Origin: Bacillota bacterium
GTDB lineage: Bacteria; Bacillota; Clostridia; Oscillospirales; Acutalibacteraceae
Length of the DNA: 11,748 nt
Reading direction: 5' to 3'
NCBI GenBank assembly: GCA_023412845.1
Contig: JAEZRH010000091.1
Span: 1 to 11,748, forward strand
The position numbers and the translations under genes were made by a program. Shown in pieces: positions 1 through 7,160 of the stretch (positions are counted from its first letter, which is position 1; every line of letters begins with the position of its first letter). The notes beneath the pieces were generated by a model. It had not been told where the DNA came from. It did not search any database and worked only from the letters and a program-made list of their open reading frames with translations.

Positions 1-1251
1 GTAGCTGATGCCGCCGACGCTTACGTCGGCCTCGTACCTTACGTCCCCGGACGCGCCGCTTGCGCGGGAATATTCGAAATCGATCAGGCGTTCAAAATAG
101 AACGGTGTCCCGTCGCCGTTCAGCGCCAGCACGCAGAGGCCGTATTTCCCCTTGAACGTGAGCTTGCCATCGGAGATTTCGGCGGAAACGCCGGCCATCT
201 CGCTCCAGATATCCAACACTTTCGAAACGGTGTTGTCTTCCAGCGCGATGTCGCTGCGGTTTACGAAAGTGTCCCCCGCCAGTTCGGAAAGATTGTCGAT
301 CGTTTTCGGCTTCGACTCCATCTGCAGGTCGAATTTTCTTGAGAACGCGTCGTTCACGACGGTCACTTCCGTCCTGCAGAACGCTTGTGCCGTCACTATG
401 ACTTTCACCTGGGTATCGAAAAACGTTTTGTCGCCGGAATAATCGTTCTTGATCTGGGTCTGAACGTCGAAAACGCTCAGCTTAATGTCGCATAGGCAGT
501 CTTCCGTAACGCCGTCGCAGTCGACCATCTGCGTGAACGGAATGGAATATTCCATCGCCTCCGGTGCGGCGTTCTCCCCCGTGGGAAGATACAGGAATTT
601 GACGCAGACTTCGCCTTTTAGCATCAGCTTTCCTGCGGCGATCTTGAAATCCTGCAGAACGGCGAAAGCGTCGGACCGCATGATGCTGTCGGCCGGCGGT
701 TTGCCTGAGCCGAGCTCGAGGACTTCATCGACGCTGAACTGCTGCTGGGCAAGGCCCGTGAGCTGGTTTAAGGGCACCTTGTTTTTCTGCTGCTCGATAT
801 CTTCGCCGGAAATATTGCCGACCACTTCATCCTGCCCTGCCGCAACGACGCGTGCGCACAGCGAAAAAGCGCCGTGAACATCCAGCCTGCGAGGGCTTGT
901 GGCACGGCAGTTGATGTATTCCACACGTGCGGAGGCGACGATCTGCGCGTTGTCGGCGGGCTGCTTCAGGGCGATTTCGGACGAAAACGAATCGCCGGAA
1001 TCATAACAGCGGACGCTTTTCCCCTCGGGGTCCAGGTAAAAGACCTTGACGTCGAAGCCGCCGTCAAGCATAAGCCGGTCGCCCATCACGCTCCTCGAGG
1101 TAATGCGAGGATAGACCTGGCATTTCAGAATACGCTGTATATCGGGGCAATAATCCGGCAGGCTGATATCCATGTCGACGGGCTGTTCCTGGCAGCCGTC
1201 ATAGACGACCTCGCCCGCGGCGATCCTTTCGCGTTCAAGCATATAATCCAT
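1..1251 (-). CDS. SPOCS/DUF3794 domain protein, SipL-like spore coat morphogenesis candidate (3' end outside window)
   Basis: This frame runs without a stop from ATG 1251..1249 to the window edge, giving 417 residues and no C-terminus. The start is set by AAGGAG at 1261-1266, nine bases upstream. A second ATG at 1242 lies too far from that site. Near the N-terminus, residues 30-44 read SLPDYCPDIQRILKC, a hallmark of DUF3794/SPOCS domains, followed by repeated beta-rich segments that look like further copies of the domain. In Clostridioides difficile, SipL has SPOCS domains followed by a C-terminal LysM domain. It binds SpoIVA and is needed to attach the coat to the forespore. Whether this protein has a LysM domain cannot be seen. 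Clostridia often have several DUF3794 genes, so the family call is firm but equivalence to SipL is inference. The gene is separated from spoVM by a terminator, so it probably has its own promoter, but I could not find a convincing one. Confidence 0.88.
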   Translation of the reverse strand, partial: MDYMLERERIAAGEVVYDGCQEQPVDMDISLPDYCPDIQRILKCQVYPRITSRSVMGDRLMLDGGFDVKVFYLDPEGKSVRCYDSGDSFSSEIALKQPADNAQIVASARVEYINCRATSPRRLDVHGAFSLCARVVAAGQDEVVGNISGEDIEQQKNKVPLNQLTGLAQQQFSVDEVLELGSGKPPADSIMRSDAFAVLQDFKIAAGKLMLKGEVCVKFLYLPTGENAAPEAMEYSIPFTQMVDCDGVTEDCLCDIKLSVFDVQTQIKNDYSGDKTFFDTQVKVIVTAQAFCRTEVTVVNDAFSRKFDLQMESKPKTIDNLSELAGDTFVNRSDIALEDNTVSKVLDIWSEMAGVSAEISDGKLTFKGKYGLCVLALNGDGTPFYFERLIDFEYSRASGASGDVRYEADVSVGGISY

Positions 1252-1260
1252 AAAAGGTCT

Positions 1261-1266
1261 CTCCTT
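1261..1266 (-). promoter_or_regulatory. Ribosome binding site of the SPOCS gene
   Basis: AAGGAG on the minus strand, nine bases before ATG 1251. It selects this start over the in-frame ATG three codons downstream. Confidence 0.75.
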
Positions 1267-1322
1267 TTCGTCTTTCTACGTAATGGTATTCCGGTCTTGT
1301 CTTATTTATGCCAAAGAGGCAC

Positions 1323-1365
1323 AAAAAAACGCACGGCGATTCCCCTGTTGGGGAACCGTCATGCG
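1323..1365 (-). terminator. Intrinsic terminator after spoVM
   Basis: On the minus strand the arms at 1365-1350 and 1345-1330 form a 16-position stem with one A-C mismatch and two G-T pairs. The loop is four bases (1349-1346), and the stem is followed directly by seven T residues at 1329-1323. The stem contains TTCCCC paired with GGGGAA next to the loop. An outer complementary pair (GGCACA at 1374-1369 with TGTGCC at 1323-1318) could extend the structure across the T tract. It lies 27 bases after the spoVM stop and is the only clear terminator in the window. It probably ends the long operon, or at least the spoVM transcript. Confidence 0.9.
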
Positions 1366-1392
1366 AACTGTGCCGGAACCGAATTTTAAGTC

Positions 1393-1479
1393 TCAGCAGC
1401 TCTGCTCTTTTTTTATATTGAACGTCTTGCGCAGGATAAAGCTCCAAAACTTTGAACTCTTTACAACGACAACCTTCAT
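1393..1479 (-). CDS. spoVM: Stage V sporulation protein SpoVM (28 aa)
   Basis: A 28-codon frame starts at ATG 1479 and ends with TGA at 1393-1395. GGGAGG at 1488-1493 lies eight bases before the start. The peptide begins MKVVVVKSSKFWSFILRK and ends in a charged tail (KKEQSC). It matches SpoVM in size (26 residues in Bacillus subtilis), in the MK...K7..K10-F11 pattern, in the short amphipathic helix and in R17. SpoVM is made in the mother cell during sporulation. It inserts into the convex outer forespore membrane and anchors SpoIVA, the base of the spore coat. Position 9 is Ser, whereas the B. subtilis protein has Pro there, a residue reported to matter for correct localization. The context, downstream of thiN and ahead of a terminator and a SPOCS coat gene, supports the call. 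The identification rests on pattern and context, not on a database match. Confidence 0.85.
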   Translation of the reverse strand: MKVVVVKSSKFWSFILRKTFNIKKEQSC

Positions 1480-1487
1480 GACGCAGA

Positions 1488-1493
1488 CCTCCC
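1488..1493 (-). promoter_or_regulatory. Ribosome binding site of spoVM
   Basis: GGGAGG on the minus strand, eight bases before ATG 1479. It is the main sign that this very short frame is translated. Confidence 0.75.
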
Positions 1494-1501
1494 AATTATG
1501 T

Positions 1502-1678
1502 TCAGCACTTATTGATGAGCGCTATGCCCAGCGCGACCAGAATGACGGCCACAACAAACAGAACCAGTCCCGGTGGGCAGAAACAGGACAGCGCCAGCCC
1601 AAGGCCGAAGGCGATTGCATAATAGACCCAGGTAGGACCGCACCGCCGGTTCTTCCACATTTCCGCCACCGCCTTCAT
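1502..1678 (-). CDS. Small cysteine-containing membrane protein of unknown function (58 aa)
   Basis: I do not recognise this protein. The frame is open from GTG 1738 to TGA 1502-1504. In the first 20 codons only about six of twenty third positions are G or C. From ATG 1678 onward G/C dominates the third position, as in neighbouring genes, so I place the start there; ATG 1660 (52 aa) is the alternative. No candidate start has a strong ribosome binding site. The protein has a short basic N-terminus (K9, R11, R12) followed by a hydrophobic stretch at about residues 17-55. This is broken by CFCPPG near residues 32-37, suggesting a helical hairpin in the membrane. Cysteines lie at 13, 32, 34 and 58, the last at the extreme C-terminus. 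It lies 63 bases after thiN and ends 22 bases before spoVM, so a link to sporulation is possible but only positional. Confidence 0.6.
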   Translation of the reverse strand: MKAVAEMWKNRRCGPTWVYYAIAFGLGLALSCFCPPGLVLFVVAVILVALGIALINKC

Positions 1679-1741
1679 ACTCGGATCATGAGCTGTTCTC
1701 ATTACAGTATATACAGCCGGTGGAATTATGTGCCACACGAA

Positions 1742-2377
1742 TTATCGCTGGACCACGATGAGGGCGTAGCCGCTGTGGACGACGATCTGCGCCAGGTCTT
1801 CCACAATGTGGTTACTGACGCCGAGAGGGACCTCCGACGTGAGCATCGCGTGCGTCAGCGGATACTGCAGGCCGGTATAACTCACTTCGCAGGAAGCGCA
1901 TCCGAACGGGAAAACGGAAACAATGCCGCCCTTTTCGCCGCTCAGGGTCAGGCGCCCGCTCCGCAGCAGGAACACCTGGCAGCGGTCCTGCCCGATAAAT
2001 GCCTTGCAGCCCTGCGCACACAGATACTGCAGGACGCAGATGTTCGCAAACGAATGGTCGAACCTCTCTCCGCCCAGCACGCCGGTCAGAACAAAGCTGC
2101 GAAAGCCGCGCCGAATGCCTTCCTTGACGGCGGCCAGCAGATCGGTGTCGTCCTTCTCCACCTTTAGGCGGATGGTCTCGACGCCCGAAGGCAGGGAACC
2201 GCGTACGGAGTCGAAATCACCGATGAGCAGGTCCGGGCGAATCCCGAATCGCACGGCGGTATCGTACCCCCCGTCCGCGCAGATGACAAAACACCCGTCC
2301 CTGCCGAGGAGGCCGAACGGATCCTCCTCTATGGGTGCGGAACCGATTACAACGCAGATTTCTCTTTTTTGTTCCAT
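1742..2377 (-). CDS. thiN: Thiamine pyrophosphokinase (thiamine diphosphokinase)
   Basis: A 211-residue cytosolic enzyme of the ThiN/TPK family. It transfers pyrophosphate from ATP to thiamine to make thiamine pyrophosphate. Visible motifs are DGG at 35-37, GDFDSV at 53-58 (metal and nucleotide site), KDDTD at 75-79, GGERFDH at 102-108, GLQYPL at 169-174 and GVSN at 186-189 in the C-terminal thiamine-binding part. The frame is open further upstream to 2512, but that extension reads through rsgA in another frame and looks nothing like the family. ATG 2377 gives the usual length and an N-terminus (MEQKREICVVIG) leading straight into the first beta strand. It starts 31 bases inside the end of rsgA, so it is probably translationally coupled. 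In Bacillus and many clostridia rpe lies between rsgA and thiN; here it is absent. The gene ends with TAA. Confidence 0.95.
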   Translation of the reverse strand: MEQKREICVVIGSAPIEEDPFGLLGRDGCFVICADGGYDTAVRFGIRPDLLIGDFDSVRGSLPSGVETIRLKVEKDDTDLLAAVKEGIRRGFRSFVLTGVLGGERFDHSFANICVLQYLCAQGCKAFIGQDRCQVFLLRSGRLTLSGEKGGIVSVFPFGCASCEVSYTGLQYPLTHAMLTSEVPLGVSNHIVEDLAQIVVHSGYALIVVQR

Positions 2378-3252
2378 TGCTTTATCTCTTTCATCTCCCG
2401 GTACATAGCGACATAGCTGTCGTGCCTGGATTTGCTGACGGCGCCGCCGCGGACCGCTTCTATGACTGCACAGCCCTCCTCGCAGGTGTGGGTACAGGAA
2501 GTAAACCGGCACGCCCCCAGGTAGGGGGCAAAATCCGGGAAACAGTTTGCAAGCTCTTCTTTTTTCAAGCCGCCGAACGAAAGGGAATCGAGCGAAGAGA
2601 AACCGGGGGTATCCACGGCATATCCGCCGCCTTCCAGTCTCAAAAGCTCGACACGGCGCGTCGTGTGTCTGCCCCGGCCCAGTTTCCTGCTGATCTCCCC
2701 CGTTTCAAGGCGGAGGTTTTGGAACATGCTGTTCAGAAGGGTCGATTTTCCGACGCCGGAATTTCCCGTAAAGGCGGTCGTTTTGCCGGCAAGGAGCTTT
2801 TCCAGTTTTCCGACTCCCTCCCCCGTTACGGCGGAAACGCAGAAAAACAGGATGCCCGCTTTCCGGTAGATTTCAGAAAGCGGGTCGGCGCTTTCAAGGT
2901 CGGTTTTCGAAATGGCAAGGACCGGCTCGATTCCGGCGGAAACAGCCTGCGCGGTCATCCGGTCGATGATGAGCGGATTGGGCGACGGCTCGCACACCGA
3001 AGCGACGATGACGAGCATATCAAGGTTGGCGACGGGCGGCCTTTCCAGAAAATTTTTACGGGGAAGAACTTCCTCCACCGTTCCCGTGCCGTCCGGGAGA
3101 GCGGCAATGGAAACGCGGTCGCCCGCAAGAGGCGTAATCCCCTCTTTGCGGAAAAGCCCCCTTGCCCTGCACTCGTAAACATGCTCGGGTGTTTCCACGT
3201 AGTAAAATCCGCCGACGCCTTTTAGAATACGCCCCTCCAGCACGGTTTTCAT
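2347..3252 (-). CDS. rsgA: Ribosome small-subunit-dependent GTPase RsgA
   Basis: A circularly permuted GTPase (YjeQ/CpgA family) that checks late 30S subunit maturation. The 301 residues show an N-terminal OB-fold (about 1-70), then G4 SKTD at 115-118 ahead of G1 GNSGVGKST at 163-171, G2 around RHTTRR at 195-200 and G3 DTPGF at 214-218. The order G4-G1-G2-G3 is the permutation typical of the family. A C-terminal zinc knuckle follows, with C248, C253, H255 and C261. An upstream GTG at 3267 would overlap prkC. I prefer ATG 3252, seven bases after the prkC stop, because MKTVLEGRILKGVGGFYYV matches the usual N-terminus. In B. subtilis the equivalent CpgA is a reported PrkC substrate, which fits its place directly after the kinase gene. 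Confidence 0.96.
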   Translation of the reverse strand: MKTVLEGRILKGVGGFYYVETPEHVYECRARGLFRKEGITPLAGDRVSIAALPDGTGTVEEVLPRKNFLERPPVANLDMLVIVASVCEPSPNPLIIDRMTAQAVSAGIEPVLAISKTDLESADPLSEIYRKAGILFFCVSAVTGEGVGKLEKLLAGKTTAFTGNSGVGKSTLLNSMFQNLRLETGEISRKLGRGRHTTRRVELLRLEGGGYAVDTPGFSSLDSLSFGGLKKEELANCFPDFAPYLGACRFTSCTHTCEEGCAVIEAVRGGAVSKSRHDSYVAMYREMKEIKQWNKKEKSAL

Positions 3253-3259
3253 AGACTGC

Positions 3260-5317
3260 TCAATCACCGCGGGTTACCTGGTTTCCGCCGTTGTTCGAGC
3301 TGCCCGCGCCGCCGCTGGAACTCCCGGAACTGGGAGACGAGCTTGGCTGCACATAGGAATACGATTCATCGAGACGCGGCTTCCCGGTATCGAAATTCAG
3401 CGTATAGACCCTGTACTTGCTGTCGTCAAGCGTAATCACAAGTGCATGCTCGCCGCTCTGGCCGGTAAAAGTCAGCTGCGGGGTCGGGTTGTACGAGGCG
3501 TTCACGGTTTTCGTCGTCATCAGGCTGCCGTCAAGATACGCCTTGAGTACGATGTCGTGCGTCACGTTCGTCGGCAGATCGACATAAACATCGACGGATT
3601 TGGCGGAAGTTTTCCCGGAGCTGAGCGTCAGGTCCACCGTGCTGCCCTTTTCCACTTTCACGGTGGGCAGCGGATTCGTTTCAATGACGGTGTCCTTATC
3701 CTTGCCGGTGTCGTCCTTATAGGTCTTGTTGCCAACCGTCAGGCCGACGGCGGTGATCTTCGCGACGGCATCCGTCAGGGTGTCTCCCGTCACGTCCGGC
3801 ACGGCAACTTTCTGGTCCAGCTTACCGGTGCTGACGTAGACCTTGACCTCCGTCGTGCCCTGCGTCACCATCGTTCCTGCCGTCGGGTCGGTGCTGACGA
3901 CCTCGCCCGACGGGACGTTGTCGTCAGAGACCGGAAGAATCTTATATTTGATATTCTGCTGTTTCAGCATTGCCTCCGCGTCTTCCTGGGTCTGGCCGGT
4001 CACGTCGGGCATTTTGATCTGCTGGCCGCCCGTGCTGACGATCAGCGTGACGGGCGCGTCCGACTTCACGGTGGTGCCGGCCTTCGGCCTCTGGTCGATG
4101 ACCTGCCCGGCCGGATGGCTGGAATCGCTTTTCTGCTCCTGCGAAAACGTGAACTGATAGGTGTCGGACGAGGAAGTCTTGTTGACGACGCTGGTGTACT
4201 GCTGCCCGACATAGCTCGGCATCGTCACGTCCGTCGGGCCCGAATTCCAGTTGCGGATCAGCGCGGCGGCGCCTACGGCGATCACCGTGATCAGAAACGC
4301 CGCAAGGATGCCGGCGACGATGAGCACCGCGACCGGCTTTTTCTTCTTCTGGGGCATGCGCTCCGACTCTTCGACATATTCGTAATTGTCGTTGTAGAGC
4401 GGCTGCTCGTTCTTTTTAACGTTGTTGATGGCGTCGATATATTTGGTCGGCTTTTCGTCGATAAAATATTTATACTGGAAACGGGCGCTGGGGTTGCGCC
4501 GGAATTCTTCAATGTCGCGCAGCATGTCTGCGGAGGACTGGTAGCGGGCGGAAGGATCCTTCTGCATCGCCTTGAGCGTGATCTCCTCCAGTCCCTCCGG
4601 AATGGACGGATTGATTTCGCGCGGAGGCTTCGGGTCGGTCTGGAGCTGCATGATGGCGACGGAAACGGCATTGTCGGCCTCAAACGGAAGCTGGCCGGTC
4701 AGCATCTCGTACAGCATGACGCCGACGGAATAGATGTCGGTCTTCTCATCCGTAAAATCGCCGCGGGCCTGCTCGGGGGCGATGTAGTGGACCGAACCGA
4801 TCGCCTTGTCCGTCATGGTGCGGGTCTCGTTGTGCGAAAAGCGCGCAATGCCGAAATCGGTCACTTTTATGGTGCCGTCCTGCAGCAGCATGATATTCTG
4901 AGGCTTGATGTCGCGGTGAATGATGCCCTTGCCGTGGGCATGCTCCAGCGCGCGCAGAATCTGAACGGTAAAATGGATGGCCTCTTTCCATTTGATCTGC
5001 TTCTGCTGGTCGAGATATTCCTTCAGCGTGATGCCGTCGATATATTCCTCGACAATATATTGGATCCGGTCCCCGAAACTGACATCGTAGACCTTGACGA
5101 TATTCGGATGCGACAGCACCGCGATCGCCTTGGATTCGTTGCGGAACCGGCGCAGAAATTCCTCATTGCTGGAAAATTCGTCTTTCAGGATTTTGATTGC
5201 AACCGTACGGTCGTCGATTGTGTCATAGGCCCGGTAAACAACCGCCATGCCGCCCACGCCGATAATCTCGTGGATTTCGTAACGGCCGTCCAGCCGTTTG
5301 CCAGTATAATTATCCAT
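3260..5317 (-). CDS. prkC: PASTA-domain Ser/Thr protein kinase PrkC/StkP
   Basis: A 685-residue membrane kinase. The cytoplasmic kinase domain covers about residues 10-275, with glycine loop GVGGMAVVY at 20-28, ATP lysine K42, catalytic HRD at 134-136, DFG at 154-156 and APEQ at 180-183. Threonines T167 and T169 in the activation loop are likely autophosphorylation sites. A basic juxtamembrane run (KKKK, 324-327) precedes one transmembrane helix at about 329-354. Outside the cell lie about three PASTA repeats (roughly 362-430, 431-500 and 501-570), which in this family bind muropeptides or lipid II. A beta-rich segment (about 573-645) and a Ser/Gly/Asn-rich tail (about 656-685) follow. AAGGAG lies eight bases before ATG 5317, and stp ends 12 bases upstream. 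The C-terminal extension beyond the PASTA repeats is the unusual part. Confidence 0.97.
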   Translation of the reverse strand: MDNYTGKRLDGRYEIHEIIGVGGMAVVYRAYDTIDDRTVAIKILKDEFSSNEEFLRRFRNESKAIAVLSHPNIVKVYDVSFGDRIQYIVEEYIDGITLKEYLDQQKQIKWKEAIHFTVQILRALEHAHGKGIIHRDIKPQNIMLLQDGTIKVTDFGIARFSHNETRTMTDKAIGSVHYIAPEQARGDFTDEKTDIYSVGVMLYEMLTGQLPFEADNAVSVAIMQLQTDPKPPREINPSIPEGLEEITLKAMQKDPSARYQSSADMLRDIEEFRRNPSARFQYKYFIDEKPTKYIDAINNVKKNEQPLYNDNYEYVEESERMPQKKKKPVAVLIVAGILAAFLITVIAVGAAALIRNWNSGPTDVTMPSYVGQQYTSVVNKTSSSDTYQFTFSQEQKSDSSHPAGQVIDQRPKAGTTVKSDAPVTLIVSTGGQQIKMPDVTGQTQEDAEAMLKQQNIKYKILPVSDDNVPSGEVVSTDPTAGTMVTQGTTEVKVYVSTGKLDQKVAVPDVTGDTLTDAVAKITAVGLTVGNKTYKDDTGKDKDTVIETNPLPTVKVEKGSTVDLTLSSGKTSAKSVDVYVDLPTNVTHDIVLKAYLDGSLMTTKTVNASYNPTPQLTFTGQSGEHALVITLDDSKYRVYTLNFDTGKPRLDESYSYVQPSSSPSSGSSSGGAGSSNNGGNQVTRGD

Positions 5318-5329
5318 GCTGTCAGCTCC

Positions 5330-6070
5330 TTAAACGGCTTGATCTTCCAGGACGACGACCGTGATATTGTCGCCGCCGCCGGCACCCTTCGCAAGCGCCA
5401 CGAGTTTTTCCGTCAGTTCCTGCGCACCGAGTTCTTTGGAAAGGCTGAGAATCTTCTCTTCGTCAAGATAATTCGTCAGGCCGTCGGTGCAGATCAGGAG
5501 GCGGCTGCCGCGCTCCACCGGAATTTCGCTGAAATCCACCCGGATGGAGGATTCCACGCCGAGCGCCCGCGTGATGATGTTTTTCTGCGGGTGCTTCTTC
5601 GCTTCCTGAGCGGTCAGGTCGCCCTTATCCACCATCTCCTGCACCATGGAATGGTCCGTCGTCAATTGGCGGATTTCTTCCCCAGAAAGGAGATATGCGC
5701 GGCTGTCCCCGGCATGGGCGACATGCGCCGTACCGTTCGCCAGAATGACGGCGACGACCGTGGTCCCCATTCCGGCAAGCGAAGAGTCTGTCCCCGCCAG
5801 CGTGTGGACCGCCCCGTTCGCCCCGCTGATGGCGGAGGCGATCAGTTCGCGGATCTGGGCGCCGTCCATGCCCTCGCGGTACCCGGAAAGGATGGACCGA
5901 GAGATATTTTCAACGGCGACGCTGCTTGCGACATTGCCGCCGTTTACGCCGCCCATCCCGTCGCAGACAACGGCCCATCCGGCATGGTCTGAAAAAGTTC
6001 CGCACCGGCATGCGTCTTCGTTGGATTTTCTGACTAAGCCCACATCGCTTTTGCTAAAGACTCTCAACAC
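5330..6070 (-). CDS. stp: PP2C-family Ser/Thr protein phosphatase Stp/PrpC
   Basis: A 246-residue metal-dependent phosphatase of the bacterial PP2C family that removes phosphate from PrkC and its substrates. Visible metal-site motifs are NED at 17-19, CDGMGG at 36-41, HAGDSRAYL at 119-127, TDG at 195-197 and GGGDNITVVV at 231-240. There is no signal peptide or membrane segment, so it is cytosolic. The start is GTG at 6070, nine bases after a clear AGGAGG; a TTG immediately after it is less well placed. It overlaps the end of rlmN by 17 bases and is followed 12 bases later by prkC. Adjacent phosphatase and kinase genes are typical of Firmicutes and imply matched expression. The gene ends with TAA. 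Confidence 0.97.
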   Translation of the reverse strand: MLRVFSKSDVGLVRKSNEDACRCGTFSDHAGWAVVCDGMGGVNGGNVASSVAVENISRSILSGYREGMDGAQIRELIASAISGANGAVHTLAGTDSSLAGMGTTVVAVILANGTAHVAHAGDSRAYLLSGEEIRQLTTDHSMVQEMVDKGDLTAQEAKKHPQKNIITRALGVESSIRVDFSEIPVERGSRLLICTDGLTNYLDEEKILSLSKELGAQELTEKLVALAKGAGGGDNITVVVLEDQAV

Positions 6071-7106
6071 TGGTCACTTCCTCCTGATATCTGCGCCGAA
6101 GCTGTCCGCAGGATGCGTCGATATCCGCTCCGAGAGTTCTTCGGACGGTAGCGGAAATTCCGTCCCGTGTCAAAACGGAAAGGAACCTGCTCAAAGCCTC
6201 TTTTCCGCTTTTTTCATATGAGGAACCCGGCACACGGTTCACCGGAATCAGATTGACGTGGCAAAGCATTCCGAGAAGACGGCCGGCAAGCTCCCGGGCA
6301 CAACTTTCGCTGTCGTTGACCCCGTCTATCATGGCATATTCAAAGGAAATGCGCCTTCCCGTTTGCTGCAGATAAAACCGGCACGCGTCCAGAAGCTCTT
6401 CCACGTTCCACCGCCGGTTCACCGGCATCAGGCGGGAGCGGATCCGGTCGTTCGGCGCATGCAGCGAAACCGAAAGCGTCAGCTGATAGTCCTTTTGCGC
6501 AAGGTCGTATATTTTATCGACGATTCCGCAGGTAGAAAGAGAGATATGGCGCATGCCGATATTCATCCCCTCCGCGGAAGAGACAAGATCCAGAAAACGG
6601 GTCACGTTGTCGTAATTGTCGAGAGGCTCGCCCATCCCCATAAGCACCACATTGGAAATGCGTATTCCCATATCTTTCTGAGCGGACTGGATCTGCGACA
6701 GCAGCTCCGAAGCGGAAAGATTCCTTGAAAATCCGCTTTTTCCGGTGGCGCAGAACGAGCAGTCCATTTTGCAGCCCACCTGGGAGGAGATGCAGATGGT
6801 CCAGCCGTGCTTGTAGTGCATCAGCACGCTCTCCACGAGCTGTCCGTCGTGCATCCGGAACAAGTATTTTACCGTATCGTCCAGACGGGAGCAGAATTTT
6901 CGCTCGATCCGGGCACCGGCTATGTAATTTTTTTCAGACAGCGCCTGGCGGAACGACGCCGGAAGATCCGTCATTTCATCAAAGGAGGCCACGCCCCGCG
7001 CAAGCCAGCGGTAGACCTGAAGCGCGCGGAACGTCGGCTGGCCCTCTGCGGAAAACCGCGCTTTCAGCTCCTCAAGCGAAACGGATTTGATATCCTCAAG
7101 ACTCAA
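6054..7106 (-). CDS. rlmN: 23S rRNA (adenine2503-C2)/tRNA methyltransferase RlmN
   Basis: A radical-SAM enzyme that methylates C2 of A2503 in 23S rRNA, near the peptide exit tunnel, and A37 of some tRNAs. The 350 residues include the 4Fe-4S cysteines C112, C116 and C119 (CKMDCSFC), the SAM-binding GMGEPLDNY at 157-165, STCG at 191-194 and SLHAPND at 214-220. C333 in ASCGQLR fits the catalytic cysteine that carries the transient methyl group, and C105 fits its partner. The only plausible start is TTG 7106, because no ATG or GTG lies between it and the upstream in-frame stop. The ribosome binding signal there is weak. It follows a 183-base gap after rsmB and overlaps stp by 17 bases. The weak start and structured leader might limit expression; that is inference. 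Confidence 0.96.
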   Translation of the reverse strand: MSLEDIKSVSLEELKARFSAEGQPTFRALQVYRWLARGVASFDEMTDLPASFRQALSEKNYIAGARIERKFCSRLDDTVKYLFRMHDGQLVESVLMHYKHGWTICISSQVGCKMDCSFCATGKSGFSRNLSASELLSQIQSAQKDMGIRISNVVLMGMGEPLDNYDNVTRFLDLVSSAEGMNIGMRHISLSTCGIVDKIYDLAQKDYQLTLSVSLHAPNDRIRSRLMPVNRRWNVEELLDACRFYLQQTGRRISFEYAMIDGVNDSESCARELAGRLLGMLCHVNLIPVNRVPGSSYEKSGKEALSRFLSVLTRDGISATVRRTLGADIDASCGQLRRRYQEEVTSVESL

Positions 7107-7160
7107 CGACTTTATACCTGCCCTTTCAGAAAATCGTGCGGCGCGCCGCCGTTCCCACGG

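Noticed and set aside
1267..1322. Possible promoter for the SPOCS gene (CATAAATAA and TTGGCA on the minus strand)
   Set aside because: Neither has a partner element at the right distance. A promoter is expected here, but I cannot place it.
1235..1495. Minus-strand frame of 86 codons covering the spoVM region
   Set aside because: It reads spoVM in the wrong frame, runs through the terminator hairpin and into the SPOCS gene start, and resembles no protein family I know. The 28-codon spoVM frame has the better ribosome binding site and a clear match.
1519..1546. Possible sigma-E promoter for spoVM (GTCATTCT, 12 bases, CATAGCGC on the minus strand)
   Set aside because: Only the CATA half of the -10 element fits, the spacer is shorter than usual, and it lies inside the coding sequence of the small membrane protein, where the bases are explained by codons.
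2335..3225. Plus-strand open frame of 296 codons opposite rsgA
   Set aside because: Antisense shadow of rsgA, with no motifs. The opposite strand encodes a complete permuted GTPase.
3446..5992. Open frame of 848 codons on the plus strand opposite prkC and stp
   Set aside because: It is antisense to two genes with complete family motifs, has an Arg/Asp/Val-rich composition typical of antisense reading of high-GC codons, shows no recognisable domain and spans a gene junction.
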